From positions 372,001 to 436,000 of the forward strand of contig CAWETN010000010.1 in assembly GCA_963812075.1 (NCBI GenBank): a stretch of DNA of 64,000 nucleotides, written 5' to 3'. Made by a program: the position numbers and the translations under genes. Under the pieces are notes generated by a model that saw nothing but the letters and a program-made list of their open reading frames with translations, made no database searches and had not been told where the DNA came from. Shown one piece after another: positions 26,163 to 35,266 of this stretch. Origin of the DNA: JAMXLO01 sp963812075 (GTDB lineage: Bacteria; Pseudomonadota; Alphaproteobacteria; Acetobacterales; Acetobacteraceae). The number at the start of each line of letters is the position of its first letter. The stretch's first letter is position 1.

Positions 26163-26834
26163 ATGGTGCCGTCCATGCAGGCACGCGACGCGCTGCTGAA
26201 GGAGATTGTGCGCGAGATGCGCGTGACGGCGCGCTGGACCGGACGCGCCGCGCTGTCGCCGCGCGTGGCGGCGGCGCTCGCCCGGGTAAGGCGCGAGGCG
26301 TTCGTGCCGGCCGGCGAAGAGGAGGCCGCCTATCAGAACCGACCGCTGCCGATCGGCCACGGGCAGACGATCTCGCAGCCGTTCATCGTCGCGCTGATGA
26401 CCGAGCTGCTCGATCTGCAGCCGACCGATCGCGTGCTCGAGGTGGGCACAGGATCGGGCTACCAGACGGCAGTACTGGCCGAACTGGCGAGCGAGGTGTG
26501 CTCGATCGAGGTTATCGCGGAACTGGCCGCCGGCGCGGCCGCCATGCTGGCGCAGCAGGGCTATGGCAAGGTCGCCCTGCGCACCGGCGATGGCGGCCTT
26601 GGCTGGCCGGAGCGGGCACCGTTCGACGCCATCATCGTCACGGCGGCTGCACAGGAGGTGCCTCCGGCGCTGACGGAACAGCTGCGTGCCGGCGGCCGCA
26701 TGGTGATCCCGGTCGGGCCCCCGCACGACGATCAGGAGCTGCTGCTGATCACCAAGGACGCGGCCGGGACGCTGGCGCGGCGCACCGTTCTGCCGGTGGC
26801 GTTCGTGCCGCTGACCGGCGGCCGTCGCGATTGA
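26163..26834 (+). CDS. pcm: Protein-L-isoaspartate O-methyltransferase
   Basis: 223 residues. PIGHGQTISQPFIVALMTE (the substrate-loop motif) is followed by the SAM-binding VLEVGTGSGYQTAVL near residue 93 and FDAIIVTAAAQEVPPAL (post-motif II). It repairs isoaspartyl residues in damaged proteins. The start is ATG 26163; ATG 26175 is possible. It is divergent from the hydroxylase gene and shares a 70-bp spacer with it. Confidence 0.9.
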   Translation: MVPSMQARDALLKEIVREMRVTARWTGRAALSPRVAAALARVRREAFVPAGEEEAAYQNRPLPIGHGQTISQPFIVALMTELLDLQPTDRVLEVGTGSGYQTAVLAELASEVCSIEVIAELAAGAAAMLAQQGYGKVALRTGDGGLGWPERAPFDAIIVTAAAQEVPPALTEQLRAGGRMVIPVGPPHDDQELLLITKDAAGTLARRTVLPVAFVPLTGGRRD

Positions 26835-26894
26835 CGTACCAAAGGCCCACCGATACTACCCGCGGGTAGCGGCTGCACAGCAGGGGAGTTTGCC

Positions 26895-27677
26895 GTGAGT
26901 GACCCCGAGACGTTGACGGTCGATGTCAACGGCTTTGCCACCCGCGTCTGGCGCAAGGGCAGCGGGCCCACGCTGGGTTTTCTTGCCGGCTTTGGCGGCC
27001 TGCCGCGCTGGGTGCCGTTCCTCGACGAGCTGGCGAAGAGCCGCACGGTGATCGTGCCATCGCTGCCGGGCTTCCCTGGCGGCGAGCGCGGGCATTCGGT
27101 GCTGGACACGCATCTCGACTGGCTGCTGGCGGTGCACGATCTGCTCGGCAAGGCGGGGCTCGAGGGTGCCGATATCGCCGGCAGTTCGGTGGGTGCGTCG
27201 CTCGCCGCGGAGATGGCGGCGCTGTGGCCCGCCAGTGTGCGCCGGCTGGCGCTGATCGCACCGTTCGGGCTGTTCGACGCGGACGATCCGCCGACCGATC
27301 CCTGGGCGCAGCGCGCCGACGCGGTGCCTGGGCTGATGTGCGCCGATCCGGAGATCTGGAAGGCACTGAAGTCGGTGCCCGAGGGCGCCAACTCGGTGGA
27401 ATGGCCGATCGAGCAGACGCGTGCCAACGAGGCGGCGGCGCGCATCTTCTGGCCACTCGGCAACACCAGGCTGGAGAAGCGGCTGAAGCTCATCGGTGCG
27501 CCGACGCTGCTGGTCTGGGGCGAGCAGGACGCGATCATGCCGCGCAGCTACGCCGAACGGATCGCCAAAGGCATCTCCGGGCGGTCGGAGATCCGGATGA
27601 TCGCCGGCGCCGGGCATCTGGCCGAACTGGACAGGCCCGCCGAGGTCGCCGCCGCCGTCATTGGCTGGACCAACTGA
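26895..27677 (+). CDS. Alpha/beta-fold hydrolase
   Basis: 260 residues from a GTG at 26895 with GGGGAG upstream. Motifs: GFGGLPRWVPFLDEL, nucleophile Ser in AGSSVGASLAAE (about residue 98), Asp in WGEQDAIMP and His in IAGAGHLAELDRP. Typical of small ester or C-C bond hydrolases of the MhpC type. The next esterase starts 10 bp after its stop, so they form an operon with pcm possibly ahead. Substrate unknown. Confidence 0.83.
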   Translation: MSDPETLTVDVNGFATRVWRKGSGPTLGFLAGFGGLPRWVPFLDELAKSRTVIVPSLPGFPGGERGHSVLDTHLDWLLAVHDLLGKAGLEGADIAGSSVGASLAAEMAALWPASVRRLALIAPFGLFDADDPPTDPWAQRADAVPGLMCADPEIWKALKSVPEGANSVEWPIEQTRANEAAARIFWPLGNTRLEKRLKLIGAPTLLVWGEQDAIMPRSYAERIAKGISGRSEIRMIAGAGHLAELDRPAEVAAAVIGWTN

Positions 27678-27687
27678 GGAGCCGTAC

Positions 27688-28638
27688 ATGCCGCTCGATC
27701 CCGACGCCCTGACCCTGCTGGAGATGATGCGCGCAGCGGGGCGGCCGCCGATGGAGACGCTGACGCCTGACGAGGCGCGCAAGGGCTTCGCCGCGGGGCG
27801 TGCCGTGACGCAGCCCGACCCGCAGGACGTGGCGGAGGTGCGCGACCTGTCGTGCCCCGGGCCACTCGGGCCGATCGCGCTGCGCGCCTACCGGCCGATC
27901 GGCACGAAGCCGGACGAGGTGCTGCCGGCGCTGGTGTACTTCCATGGCGGCGGCTGGTTGCTGGGCGATCTGGAGTCGCACGACGTGGCGTGCCGGCACT
28001 ACGCGAATGCAGCGAAGTGCCGTGTGGTGTCGGTGGATTACCGCATGGCCCCGGAGCACAAGTTCCCCGCCGCGGTGGACGACTGCGCGGAGGCGACGCG
28101 TTGGGTGACCGCGCAGGCGTTGGCGCTGGGGATCGACCGGAACCGCGTCGCGGTCGGCGGCGATTCGGCGGGCGGCAATCTCGCTGCGGTAATGGCGCTG
28201 ATGGCGCGCGACGGCGACCTGCCGCCGCTGGCGTTCCAGCTGCTGGTGTATCCGGTGACCGATCTCGGCATGACGCACGAATCGTATGGCCGCATCACCG
28301 AGGGCGTGCCGCTGACCGCGCGCACCATGGACTGGTTCATCGACCACTACCTGCACGGACCGCGGGATCGGGCGAACTGGCGGGCGTCGCCGCTGCGTGC
28401 GGCGGATCTGTCGGGTACCGCTCCGGCGCTGGTGCTGACCGCGAGCTACGATCCGTTGTGCGACGAGGGCGTGGCCTATGCCGAGAGGCTGGAGCGCGAG
28501 GGCGTGCGGGTGATCCATCTGCACTTCTCGGACCAGATGCATGGCTTCGTCGGGCAGGGGCGGATCATCCGCGCCGGCACCATGGCGCTCGATATGATGG
28601 CGGCGGCGCTGAAGAAGGCGCTGTGGACGACGCAGTAA
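27688..28638 (+). CDS. Hormone-sensitive-lipase-family esterase
   Basis: 316 residues. The HSL signature HGGGWLLGD (about residue 86), nucleophile in GGDSAGGNLAA (about 157), Asp in YDPLCDEG and His in QMHGFVGQG are all in place. It hydrolyses short-chain acyl esters. ATG 27688 follows GAGGAGCC. It is the last gene of the rightward run; a REP-like unit and a long hairpin lie between it and the convergent TetR gene. Confidence 0.88.
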   Translation: MPLDPDALTLLEMMRAAGRPPMETLTPDEARKGFAAGRAVTQPDPQDVAEVRDLSCPGPLGPIALRAYRPIGTKPDEVLPALVYFHGGGWLLGDLESHDVACRHYANAAKCRVVSVDYRMAPEHKFPAAVDDCAEATRWVTAQALALGIDRNRVAVGGDSAGGNLAAVMALMARDGDLPPLAFQLLVYPVTDLGMTHESYGRITEGVPLTARTMDWFIDHYLHGPRDRANWRASPLRAADLSGTAPALVLTASYDPLCDEGVAYAERLEREGVRVIHLHFSDQMHGFVGQGRIIRAGTMALDMMAAALKKALWTTQ

Positions 28639-28659
28639 GGGTGTGGACGATTGGATGGC

Positions 28660-28692
28660 GATCGCTTCGGCGGCTGCGCCGCCTCGCAATGA
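28660..28692. repeat. REP-like palindromic unit
   Basis: GATCGCTTCGGCGGC (from 28660), TGC, then GCCGCCTCGCAATGACC form a unit with a perfect 6-bp GC stem (28669-28674 with 28678-28683). Its outer ends (GATCGCTTCG ... CGCAATGAC) match the ends of the larger inverted repeat at 24334-24413, so the two belong to the same repeat class. A more decayed similar stretch may lie at about 30171-30222. Confidence 0.55.
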
Positions 28693-28727
28693 CCGTCTGA
28701 CCGACCGTTGCGGTCCGTCAGACGGTC
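28691..28727. terminator. Hairpin between convergent genes (possible bidirectional terminator)
   Basis: Perfect 11-bp arms, 28691-28701 and 28717-28727 (GACCGTCTGAC/GTCAGACGGTC), with a 15-base loop that can itself pair. The right arm includes the stop codon of the TetR gene. No T-run follows on either strand, so termination efficiency is uncertain. Confidence 0.4.
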
Positions 28728-29332
28728 ACCTTGCTCCGCGCGCCGACCATCTGCAGGGCGAGATCGGCCATCCGCTGGCACATCTCGTCGAGCGCCAGCC
28801 GCCCCTCCGGTCGATGCCAGGTGTACGCCCAGGAGATCATGCCGCCGATCGCCAAGGCACCGAGATTCACGTCGCCGATATCGAACTCGCCGGCGGCAAC
28901 GCCTTCGGTCAGCAGGTTCGACAGCACGCGGTCGAACTTCTTGCGCAGCGCGTTGATCTCGGCGAGCGCATCGGGTGCGAGGTTCTTCTCCTCGCGGAAA
29001 TAGATCGCGATGTTGGCCTGGCGCGACAGCACGACCTGGGTGAAGCCGGCGATGGCGCGGTGCAGCCGCGCCGTGGGCGAGCCGGGCGACCTGGCGGCGC
29101 GCGTCACCGCCTCAAGCGACAGTTCGATGGTGGGCTTGCACAGCGCGGCGAGCAGATCGGTCTTGCTGCGGAAATGTGTGTAGATGAACGGCTTGGTGAC
29201 GCCGAGTTCGGCGGCGATGTCGTCGAGCGTGGTGCCGGTGAAGCCGCGCTCGTAGAACAGCTTGACCGCCTCTTCGAGAATCCGCTCGCGCTTGTAGGCC
29301 AGTATCTCCTCGCGCATTGCCCGCTGATCCAT
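28718..29332 (-). CDS. TetR/AcrR-family transcriptional regulator
   Basis: 204 residues. The N-terminal helix-turn-helix FTGTTLDDIAAELGVTKPFIYTHF (split as helices 2-3, residues 30-55) is textbook TetR. The C-terminal ligand domain resembles the KstR2-type group that responds to acyl-CoA esters. It is divergent from the SDR gene at 29398 with 65 bp between starts, which is the usual arrangement for a repressor controlling its neighbour and itself. Ligand unknown. Confidence 0.9.
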   Translation of the reverse strand: MDQRAMREEILAYKRERILEEAVKLFYERGFTGTTLDDIAAELGVTKPFIYTHFRSKTDLLAALCKPTIELSLEAVTRAARSPGSPTARLHRAIAGFTQVVLSRQANIAIYFREEKNLAPDALAEINALRKKFDRVLSNLLTEGVAAGEFDIGDVNLGALAIGGMISWAYTWHRPEGRLALDEMCQRMADLALQMVGARSKVTV

Positions 29333-29397
29333 ATTCCGACTGCGTATGTTAGCCGTACCGCAAGGTGTTGGGAAGAAATACAGCCAGGGAGGTAGAT

Positions 29398-30165
29398 ATG
29401 GCGGCGCTGCTGGATGGCAAATCGGCTCTGATCACCGGCGGCGGTGGCGGCATCGGCCGCGCCACGGCGCTGGCGTTTGCCCGCGAGGGCGCACGCGTTG
29501 CGGTTGCGGATGCGGCCGAGGCCGCCGCGCAAGAGACCGTGGCGCTGATCAACCAGGCGGGCGGCCAGGCGATGACGCTCACCGGCGACGTGACCGACGC
29601 CGCGGTGGTGGAGGCGTCGGTGAAGTCGGTCGTCGCGGCCTACGGTCGGCTTGACTGCGCGTTCAACAACGCCGGCATCGCGGGGTTCCAGGTGGGTGCG
29701 GCGGGCATGAAGACCGCCGAATGGTCCGAGGCGGCGTTCGACCGGATGATCGGCGTCAACCTCAAGGGTGTGTGGCTCTGCATGAAGTATGAGCTGCTGC
29801 AGATGGCGGCGCAGGGCGGCGGGTCGATCGTCAACACCGCATCGATCGCCGGCCTGATCGGCCTGCCCACCTCGTCCGGCTATGTCGCCTCGAAGCATGG
29901 CGTGGTGGGGCTGACCAAGACCGCGGCGCTGGAATACGCACCCGACAACATCCGGGTGAACGCCGTGTGTCCAGGCTACATAGAAACCAAGATGACCGAG
30001 GACACGATGCGCCGGCGCGGCGAGCAGCTGATGGCGCTGGTGCCGTTCCATCGCATGGGCAAGCCGGAGGAGATCGCCGAGATGGTGGTCTGGCTCTGCT
30101 CCGACCGCGCGTCGTTCGTCAGCGGCGCGGCCTACAATGTGGATGGCGGGTACATGGCGATCTGA
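29398..30165 (+). CDS. SDR-family NAD(P)-dependent oxidoreductase
   Basis: 255 residues. The cofactor motif TGGGGGIG (about residue 13), NNAG, the catalytic Ser in NTASIAGLIG and YVASKHG (YxxxK) are all present, with the C-terminal FVSGAAYNVDGGY typical of classical SDRs. GGGAGGT precedes ATG 29398. It is presumably regulated by the divergent TetR protein. It oxidises or reduces an alcohol/ketone pair that cannot be named. Confidence 0.88.
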   Translation: MAALLDGKSALITGGGGGIGRATALAFAREGARVAVADAAEAAAQETVALINQAGGQAMTLTGDVTDAAVVEASVKSVVAAYGRLDCAFNNAGIAGFQVGAAGMKTAEWSEAAFDRMIGVNLKGVWLCMKYELLQMAAQGGGSIVNTASIAGLIGLPTSSGYVASKHGVVGLTKTAALEYAPDNIRVNAVCPGYIETKMTEDTMRRRGEQLMALVPFHRMGKPEEIAEMVVWLCSDRASFVSGAAYNVDGGYMAI

Positions 30166-30219
30166 AGCGCTTCGTTCTGGCTGCGCAGTAGCCCTGCACT
30201 GCCGCTGTCGCGATGACAG

Positions 30220-30687
30220 TCAGGTCGAAGGCACGGCCGTCTGTGTGGTCCGACGAGGCTCGCCGGCCAATTCGACGAGCTTGCCGCCCAGGTTGAAGTG
30301 CTCATCGATGTGCTGGATGAACAGCCGGTTGGGCATCAAAACCGATCGTGTGGCGGCGACATGCGCGAACGCTTCGCTATAGGTCATGCCATGCTGCAGG
30401 CAGATCGCGATCGCCATGGCGGGGCTTCGGCTGTGCCCGCCTTTGCAGTGCACCAACAGCCGATCCGTGTCGGTGAGGTCTCGGGTGAAGTCGAGCACCT
30501 GCCTGACATGCGCGGACGTCGGATGCGGCTCATCGCTCACGGTTGCGACGTCGTCCACGACGACATGAAGGTGATGCACGCCGACCACGTCGCCGGTCAT
30601 AGCGCGCAGCGTGACGATCCGGGTCGGCCAGCCTTCACTGATCAGACACGCGGCTTCTTCCGCACCGACGACCTTCAGCTCGAACAT
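30220..30687 (-). CDS. Cys-based (dual-specificity-like) protein phosphatase
   Basis: 155 residues from ATG 30687 (AAGGA upstream). Longer in-frame starts at 30729 and 30831 lack family sequence. The active-site loop HCKGGHSRS (Cys81, Arg87) is the HCx5R signature of tyrosine/dual-specificity phosphatases. An upstream D-containing loop (DDVATVSDE) may supply the general acid. No membrane or regulatory domain. It ends 55 bp after the convergent SDR gene. Confidence 0.75.
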   Translation of the reverse strand: MFELKVVGAEEAACLISEGWPTRIVTLRAMTGDVVGVHHLHVVVDDVATVSDEPHPTSAHVRQVLDFTRDLTDTDRLLVHCKGGHSRSPAMAIAICLQHGMTYSEAFAHVAATRSVLMPNRLFIQHIDEHFNLGGKLVELAGEPRRTTQTAVPST

Positions 30688-31176
30688 GTCACCGCGATCC
30701 TTGCCGATGCCAATCTGACAATGGTCCATCCCGCCAGCGTGCCCTGGTTGTCCAACGGCGCCCTGGCCTTTGCCCACCGCATGTAGCGCCGGTGCCGCGC
30801 CGGAATCCGCCACTCCGGTCGGCTCACGCAATTTGCCCAGCTATTGCGCTGCGGACTCACCTTGCTTCCCCATTCACCGGTGTACAGCACCCCGGCGCGG
30901 GAATTTGACGAATCCTACAGCTTGCCGGCCTCCCGGCCGCCAGAAACAACAAGGCCCTCGCACAGCCACGCAGGATCGCAGGCCTGCGGCGCGACGCGGT
31001 CCGTCCGACCGCGGGTCAGCCTCTTGCCGCCCTGCGCTTGTGCCACTGCCGTCGCTGTGCGAGGTTGCGTAAGTCCGAACAAAATCGGTCCGGGGCATCG
31101 CACGTCGCGCGCTGATCAACGGCGGCCGAACGATGCACCGGATCAATTGATCGCCGGCCACGGGGGAGAAACAGCC
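30688..31176. other. Non-coding region upstream of the molybdenum hydroxylase operon (489 bp)
   Basis: No convincing gene on either strand; open frames here are arginine/proline-rich shadows. A TTGACG (30905-30910) and several TTGCG-type boxes occur, but I could not pair any with a good -10. The operon's ribosome-binding site (GGGGGAGAA, from 31162) marks its right end. A long regulated leader or distal promoter is possible. Confidence 0.45.
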
Positions 31177-31851
31177 ATGGCGCAGAACAGTCCCGGCCCG
31201 TACCGCGACGCCGAGAGAGGCGGAGCGACGGGCGGTCCCACCGACAGCTTCGTTGGACGCAGCCCGCCGTCACGACGCACCTTCATCAAGGGCGTGATCG
31301 CGTCCGGTGCCGCGGTGTCCGCCGCGGGCTACCTGTTCCGCGGTCCCGGCATCCCGTCGGCGCACGCACAGGCGGCCGGCACCGTCGAGCGGCTGGTCAC
31401 GCTGAACGTCAACGGCGTCAGCCGACGCGTCGATGTGCTGCCGCAGGAAACGCTGGCGCACACGATCCGCTACAAGCTCGGACTCACCGGCACCAAGCTC
31501 GGCTGCGACCACGGCGAATGCGGCGCCTGCACCGTCTTCCTTGACGGCGTCACGGTGTATTCCTGCTCGACGCTGACGCACAGCGTGCGCGACCGGAAGA
31601 TCACCACGATCGAGGGCATCGCCGGACCGGACGGCAAGCTGCACAAGGTGCAGGCGGCATTCGTCACCGAACTGGGACCGCAATGCGGCTTCTGTACCAG
31701 CGGCCAGGTGATGGCCGCTGTCGCACTCCTCGAACACAATCCGCATCCCACCGTGGAAGAGGCGCGTCTCGCGATGTCCGGCAATCTGTGCCGGTGCGGC
31801 GCCTACGACCATTACCTCAAGGGTGTGATGCGCGCGGCCGGGGAGGCGTGA
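31177..31851 (+). CDS. Molybdenum hydroxylase [2Fe-2S] subunit with Tat signal
   Basis: 224 residues. The N-terminal twin-arginine signal SRRTFIKG (about residues 32-39), a hydrophobic stretch and A-H-A cleavage site predict export to the periplasm. The mature part has the plant-ferredoxin cluster C-x4-C-x2-C ... C (CDHGECGAC, then CSTL) and the second cluster QCGFCTSG ... LCRCG of xanthine-dehydrogenase-family small subunits. Only this subunit carries a signal, so the Mo and FAD subunits should be co-exported as a folded complex, as in PaoABC. First gene of the operon; the stop is one base from the next ATG. Confidence 0.9.
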   Translation: MAQNSPGPYRDAERGGATGGPTDSFVGRSPPSRRTFIKGVIASGAAVSAAGYLFRGPGIPSAHAQAAGTVERLVTLNVNGVSRRVDVLPQETLAHTIRYKLGLTGTKLGCDHGECGACTVFLDGVTVYSCSTLTHSVRDRKITTIEGIAGPDGKLHKVQAAFVTELGPQCGFCTSGQVMAAVALLEHNPHPTVEEARLAMSGNLCRCGAYDHYLKGVMRAAGEA

Positions 31852-31852
31852 G

Positions 31853-34252
31853 ATGGCATACAAACTGATCGGCCAGAACTTCGAGCCGCATGACGTGGTG
31901 GCGAAGGTCACCGGCCGGGCGAAATACGCCGAGGACTTCCGCGCCGAAGGCATGGTGTTCTGCAAGTTGCTGACCAGCCCGATGCCGCACGCCCGGATCC
32001 GCAACATCGATCCGTCCGAGGCACTGAAGATGCCCGGCGTACTCGGCATTCTTACCGCCGATGACGTGCCGCAGTTTCCGCCGCCGCAGCGGCCGATCCT
32101 GCAAAAGGACGAAGTGTTCTTCATCGGCGATCCGATCCTGGCGCTGGCGGCGGTGGACGAGACCACCGCCGCGGATGCGCTGGAGAAGATCAAGATCGAC
32201 TTCGAGCAGCTGCCGCATGTGCTCGATCCGCTCGACAGCCTGTATCCCGGCGGACCCAACGCGCGCTCCAACGGCAACGTCGCGGCGGCGCAGATCAACC
32301 TGCAGACCGTGAAGTGGCAGGCCGGCGACTTCGGCGACGACAGCAAGCTGCCGATGGGCAAGCCCGCCGAGACCTGGAGCTACGGCGATCTCGACGCAGG
32401 GTTCAAGGCGTCGAAGCTGGTGATCGAGGAAAGCTTCGTCACCGCCGGCTACTCGCATCACAGCATGGAGCCGCGCACCGCCATGGCCTACTGGCAGGGC
32501 GGCAAGTGCTTCCTCTACGGTTCCAACCAGAGCCACACCGCGGCGGTGCCGAACATCGCACGCTACATCGGCATCGAGCCGAAGGACCTGGTGTTCATCG
32601 CCGAGTACTGCGGTGGCGGCTTCGGCAGCAAGATCCCCGGCTATCCGATCATGGCGATCCCGGCGCTGCTGTCGAAGAAGCTCAACCGTCCGGTGATGAT
32701 GCGCATCACGCGCATCGAGGAGTACTCTCTCGGCACCGCGCGCCCGACCTTCCAGGGCCACGCCAAGCTGGGCTTCCGCGAGGACGGCAAACTGCTCGCC
32801 GCCGATCTCTACGTCGTGCAGGAGAACGGCCCCGACATCGGCGGCGGCGACTTCCGCTCAGCCGGCAACGCGCTGTCGTTCGTCTACCAGCCGACCGCGA
32901 TGCGCTTCCGCGCCATCCCGGTGCTCACCAACACGCCGCTGCGCGGACCGCAGCGCGGACCTGGCGAGAACCAGCTGGTGCCGGCGATCGAGCCGATGAT
33001 CGACAAGGCGGCGCGTGAACTGAAGATCGACCGGGTGCAGATCCGCAAGATCAACGCCCCTGACTCCAGCGGCAAGATCGGCGCGGACCAGGGGCCGGTG
33101 ACCAGCGCGTTCCTGAAGGAGGCGTTGGACAAGGGCGCCTCGATGTTCAACTGGGACGAAAAGAAGCAGCGGTCGGGCCAGAAGAACGGCACCAAGCTGA
33201 CCGGCATCGGCGTCGGCCAGGGCTACCACTCGGCCGGCAGCAACGGCTTCGACGGCCTCGCGCGCATCACGCCGGACGGCAAGCTGCACTGCCACACCGG
33301 CGTCGGCAATCTCGGCACCTACTCGCATTCGGCAACGTCGCGCGTGACGGCGGATCTGCTGAACGTCGCGTGGGAGAACGTGATCATCGAGCGCGGCGAC
33401 AGCCGTCTCGGCCTGCCATGGAACAGCCCGCAGGCCGGCAGCCTCACCGCTTCGACCGAGTCGCGCACCAGCTACGTCGCGGCGATGGACCTGAAGGAGA
33501 AGCTGCTCGACATCGCCGCGCAGATGCTGGGCGGCGCACCGGCCGACTACGACCTGGGCAATGAAAAGGTGGTGTCGAAGGCCGATGCGTCGAAGTCGAT
33601 CACCTATGCGCAGGCCGCACAGAAGGCGATCGAACTCGGCGGCAAGTACAGCGGCAAGGTGGTGCCGGAGGACATCAACCCGGTCACCAAGGACGGCGTG
33701 GGGATGATCGCCGGCACCGGCCTCATCGGTGTCGCCAAGGACAACATGCCGCGCGTCGGCGTCACGCCGGGCCTCACGGTGACCTTCGCCGAGGTCGAGG
33801 TGGACACCGAGACCGGCAAGGTGACGGTCAAGGACATGCTGTGCGTCGCGGATTGCGGCACCGTGCTGCACCCGCAGGGTCTGGCGCACCAGATCCGCGG
33901 CGGCAATGTGATGGGCATCGGGCTGGCACGGCTGGAACGCCATGTCTACGACCCGAAGCTCGGCATCCCGACCACGGTGCTGCTCTATCAGGCGAAGCTG
34001 CCGGGCTACCTCGACGTACCGGCGGAGATCGGCTGGGGCGCGGTGGAGAAACCCGATCCGCAGAATCCGATCGGCGTGAAAGGTGTCGGCGAACCGCCGC
34101 AAGGCTCGGGTGCCGCCGCGATCACCACGGCGATCGCGGATGCGCTCGGCGGACACCTGTTCAACCGCACACCCGTGTCGATCGACATGATCCTGAATGC
34201 GGTGAATGGGCGCCCGCAGGCGCACAAGCCGCTTCAGGTCAACTCGGTCTGA
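31853..34252 (+). CDS. Molybdenum hydroxylase, molybdopterin-binding catalytic subunit
   Basis: 799 residues, the usual large-subunit size of the xanthine dehydrogenase family. Landmarks are the N-terminal KVTGRAKYAEDF, ITAEYCGGGFGSKI-like (AEYCGGGFGSK, about residue 255), LRGPQRGPGENQ (about 362), GVGQGYHS and the terminal KGVGEPPQGS, whose Glu is the catalytic base position. No own signal peptide. Substrate class (aldehyde, N-heterocycle or CO-like) cannot be decided: the LRGPQRGPGE loop differs from CoxL and from classical XDH. Confidence 0.9.
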   Translation: MAYKLIGQNFEPHDVVAKVTGRAKYAEDFRAEGMVFCKLLTSPMPHARIRNIDPSEALKMPGVLGILTADDVPQFPPPQRPILQKDEVFFIGDPILALAAVDETTAADALEKIKIDFEQLPHVLDPLDSLYPGGPNARSNGNVAAAQINLQTVKWQAGDFGDDSKLPMGKPAETWSYGDLDAGFKASKLVIEESFVTAGYSHHSMEPRTAMAYWQGGKCFLYGSNQSHTAAVPNIARYIGIEPKDLVFIAEYCGGGFGSKIPGYPIMAIPALLSKKLNRPVMMRITRIEEYSLGTARPTFQGHAKLGFREDGKLLAADLYVVQENGPDIGGGDFRSAGNALSFVYQPTAMRFRAIPVLTNTPLRGPQRGPGENQLVPAIEPMIDKAARELKIDRVQIRKINAPDSSGKIGADQGPVTSAFLKEALDKGASMFNWDEKKQRSGQKNGTKLTGIGVGQGYHSAGSNGFDGLARITPDGKLHCHTGVGNLGTYSHSATSRVTADLLNVAWENVIIERGDSRLGLPWNSPQAGSLTASTESRTSYVAAMDLKEKLLDIAAQMLGGAPADYDLGNEKVVSKADASKSITYAQAAQKAIELGGKYSGKVVPEDINPVTKDGVGMIAGTGLIGVAKDNMPRVGVTPGLTVTFAEVEVDTETGKVTVKDMLCVADCGTVLHPQGLAHQIRGGNVMGIGLARLERHVYDPKLGIPTTVLLYQAKLPGYLDVPAEIGWGAVEKPDPQNPIGVKGVGEPPQGSGAAAITTAIADALGGHLFNRTPVSIDMILNAVNGRPQAHKPLQVNSV

Positions 34253-34264
34253 GGGAGCATCGCC

Positions 34265-35263
34265 ATGATCGTCAAGGACATGATGCCTGGCTTCGAGCTG
34301 TACCAGCCGACGCAGCTCGCCGACGCCCTCGCCCTGCTGGATCGCCATAAGGCCGATGGCTGGAAGCTCGCCGGCGGCAATGACAGCCTGAGCTGGTTCA
34401 AGGAGCGCGCCAAGCGCCCCAAGGCGGTGATCGATATCACCGCCATCGCCGAACTGAAGGGCATCCGCGAGACGCCCGACGGCATCGAGATCGGCGCGCT
34501 GACCACGCTCACCGAGGTCGAACGCAGCCCGGTGATCCAGAAGAACTACCGCGTGCTGGCCGATGCGGCACGCCGCGTGGCGGCCCCGCAGATCCGCAAC
34601 ACCGGCACGATGGGCGGCAACGTCTCGCAGGACGCGCGCTGCCTCTACTACCGCTACGGCCTCCCCTGCTATCGTGCCGGCGGCAACACGTGCTTCGCCG
34701 ATACGCCGGAAGGGGTGAACCGCGAGCACGCGCTGTTCGATGCCGACCGCTGCATCGCAGTGAGCCCGTCGGACACCGCGCCCGCACTGCTGGCGCTGGA
34801 TGCGAAGTTCGTGATCCGCAGCACCAAGGGCGAGCGGGTGGTCGGTGCCGAGGAGTTCTTCGTCGGACCGAAGGCCGACATCACCCACATGACCTCGGTG
34901 CAGCCGAACGAACTGCTGACGGCGATCCGCATACCCAAGACCTGGGCCGGCGCGCGCTTCTACTTCGAGAAGGTCGCCGACCGCGAGTTGTGGGACTTCG
35001 CCCTGGTCAACGTCGCCGCCGCCATCGTGGTGACCAACGGCACGATCGAACGGTCGCGCGTCGCCTGCGGCGGCGTCAGCGCGGTGCCGCGGCGGCTGAC
35101 GGTGGTCGAGGAGGTCATCAAAGGGAAGGCACCGGATGCCGACATCGCCAAACTCGCCGGCCAGTCGGCGGTGCGCGGCGCACGCCCGGTGAACTACAAC
35201 CAGTTCAAGATCCCGCTGATGGCGAACCTGGTCAACCGGGCGGTGCGCGACGCCAGCGCGTGA
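34265..35263 (+). CDS. Molybdenum hydroxylase FAD-binding subunit (possible [4Fe-4S] loop)
   Basis: 332 residues. FAD_binding_5 domain with LAGGNDSL near residue 38 and RNTGTMGGNVSQDARC (about 118-133), then a CO-dehydrogenase flavoprotein C-terminal domain. Between them is an insertion with Cys residues C-x8-C-x7-C (from CLYYRYGLPCYRAGGNTC). This is reminiscent of the [4Fe-4S] loop of PaoB and 4-hydroxybenzoyl-CoA reductase beta subunits. GGGAGCATC precedes ATG 34265. Confidence 0.88.
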   Translation: MIVKDMMPGFELYQPTQLADALALLDRHKADGWKLAGGNDSLSWFKERAKRPKAVIDITAIAELKGIRETPDGIEIGALTTLTEVERSPVIQKNYRVLADAARRVAAPQIRNTGTMGGNVSQDARCLYYRYGLPCYRAGGNTCFADTPEGVNREHALFDADRCIAVSPSDTAPALLALDAKFVIRSTKGERVVGAEEFFVGPKADITHMTSVQPNELLTAIRIPKTWAGARFYFEKVADRELWDFALVNVAAAIVVTNGTIERSRVACGGVSAVPRRLTVVEEVIKGKAPDADIAKLAGQSAVRGARPVNYNQFKIPLMANLVNRAVRDASA

Positions 35264-35266
35264 TCC

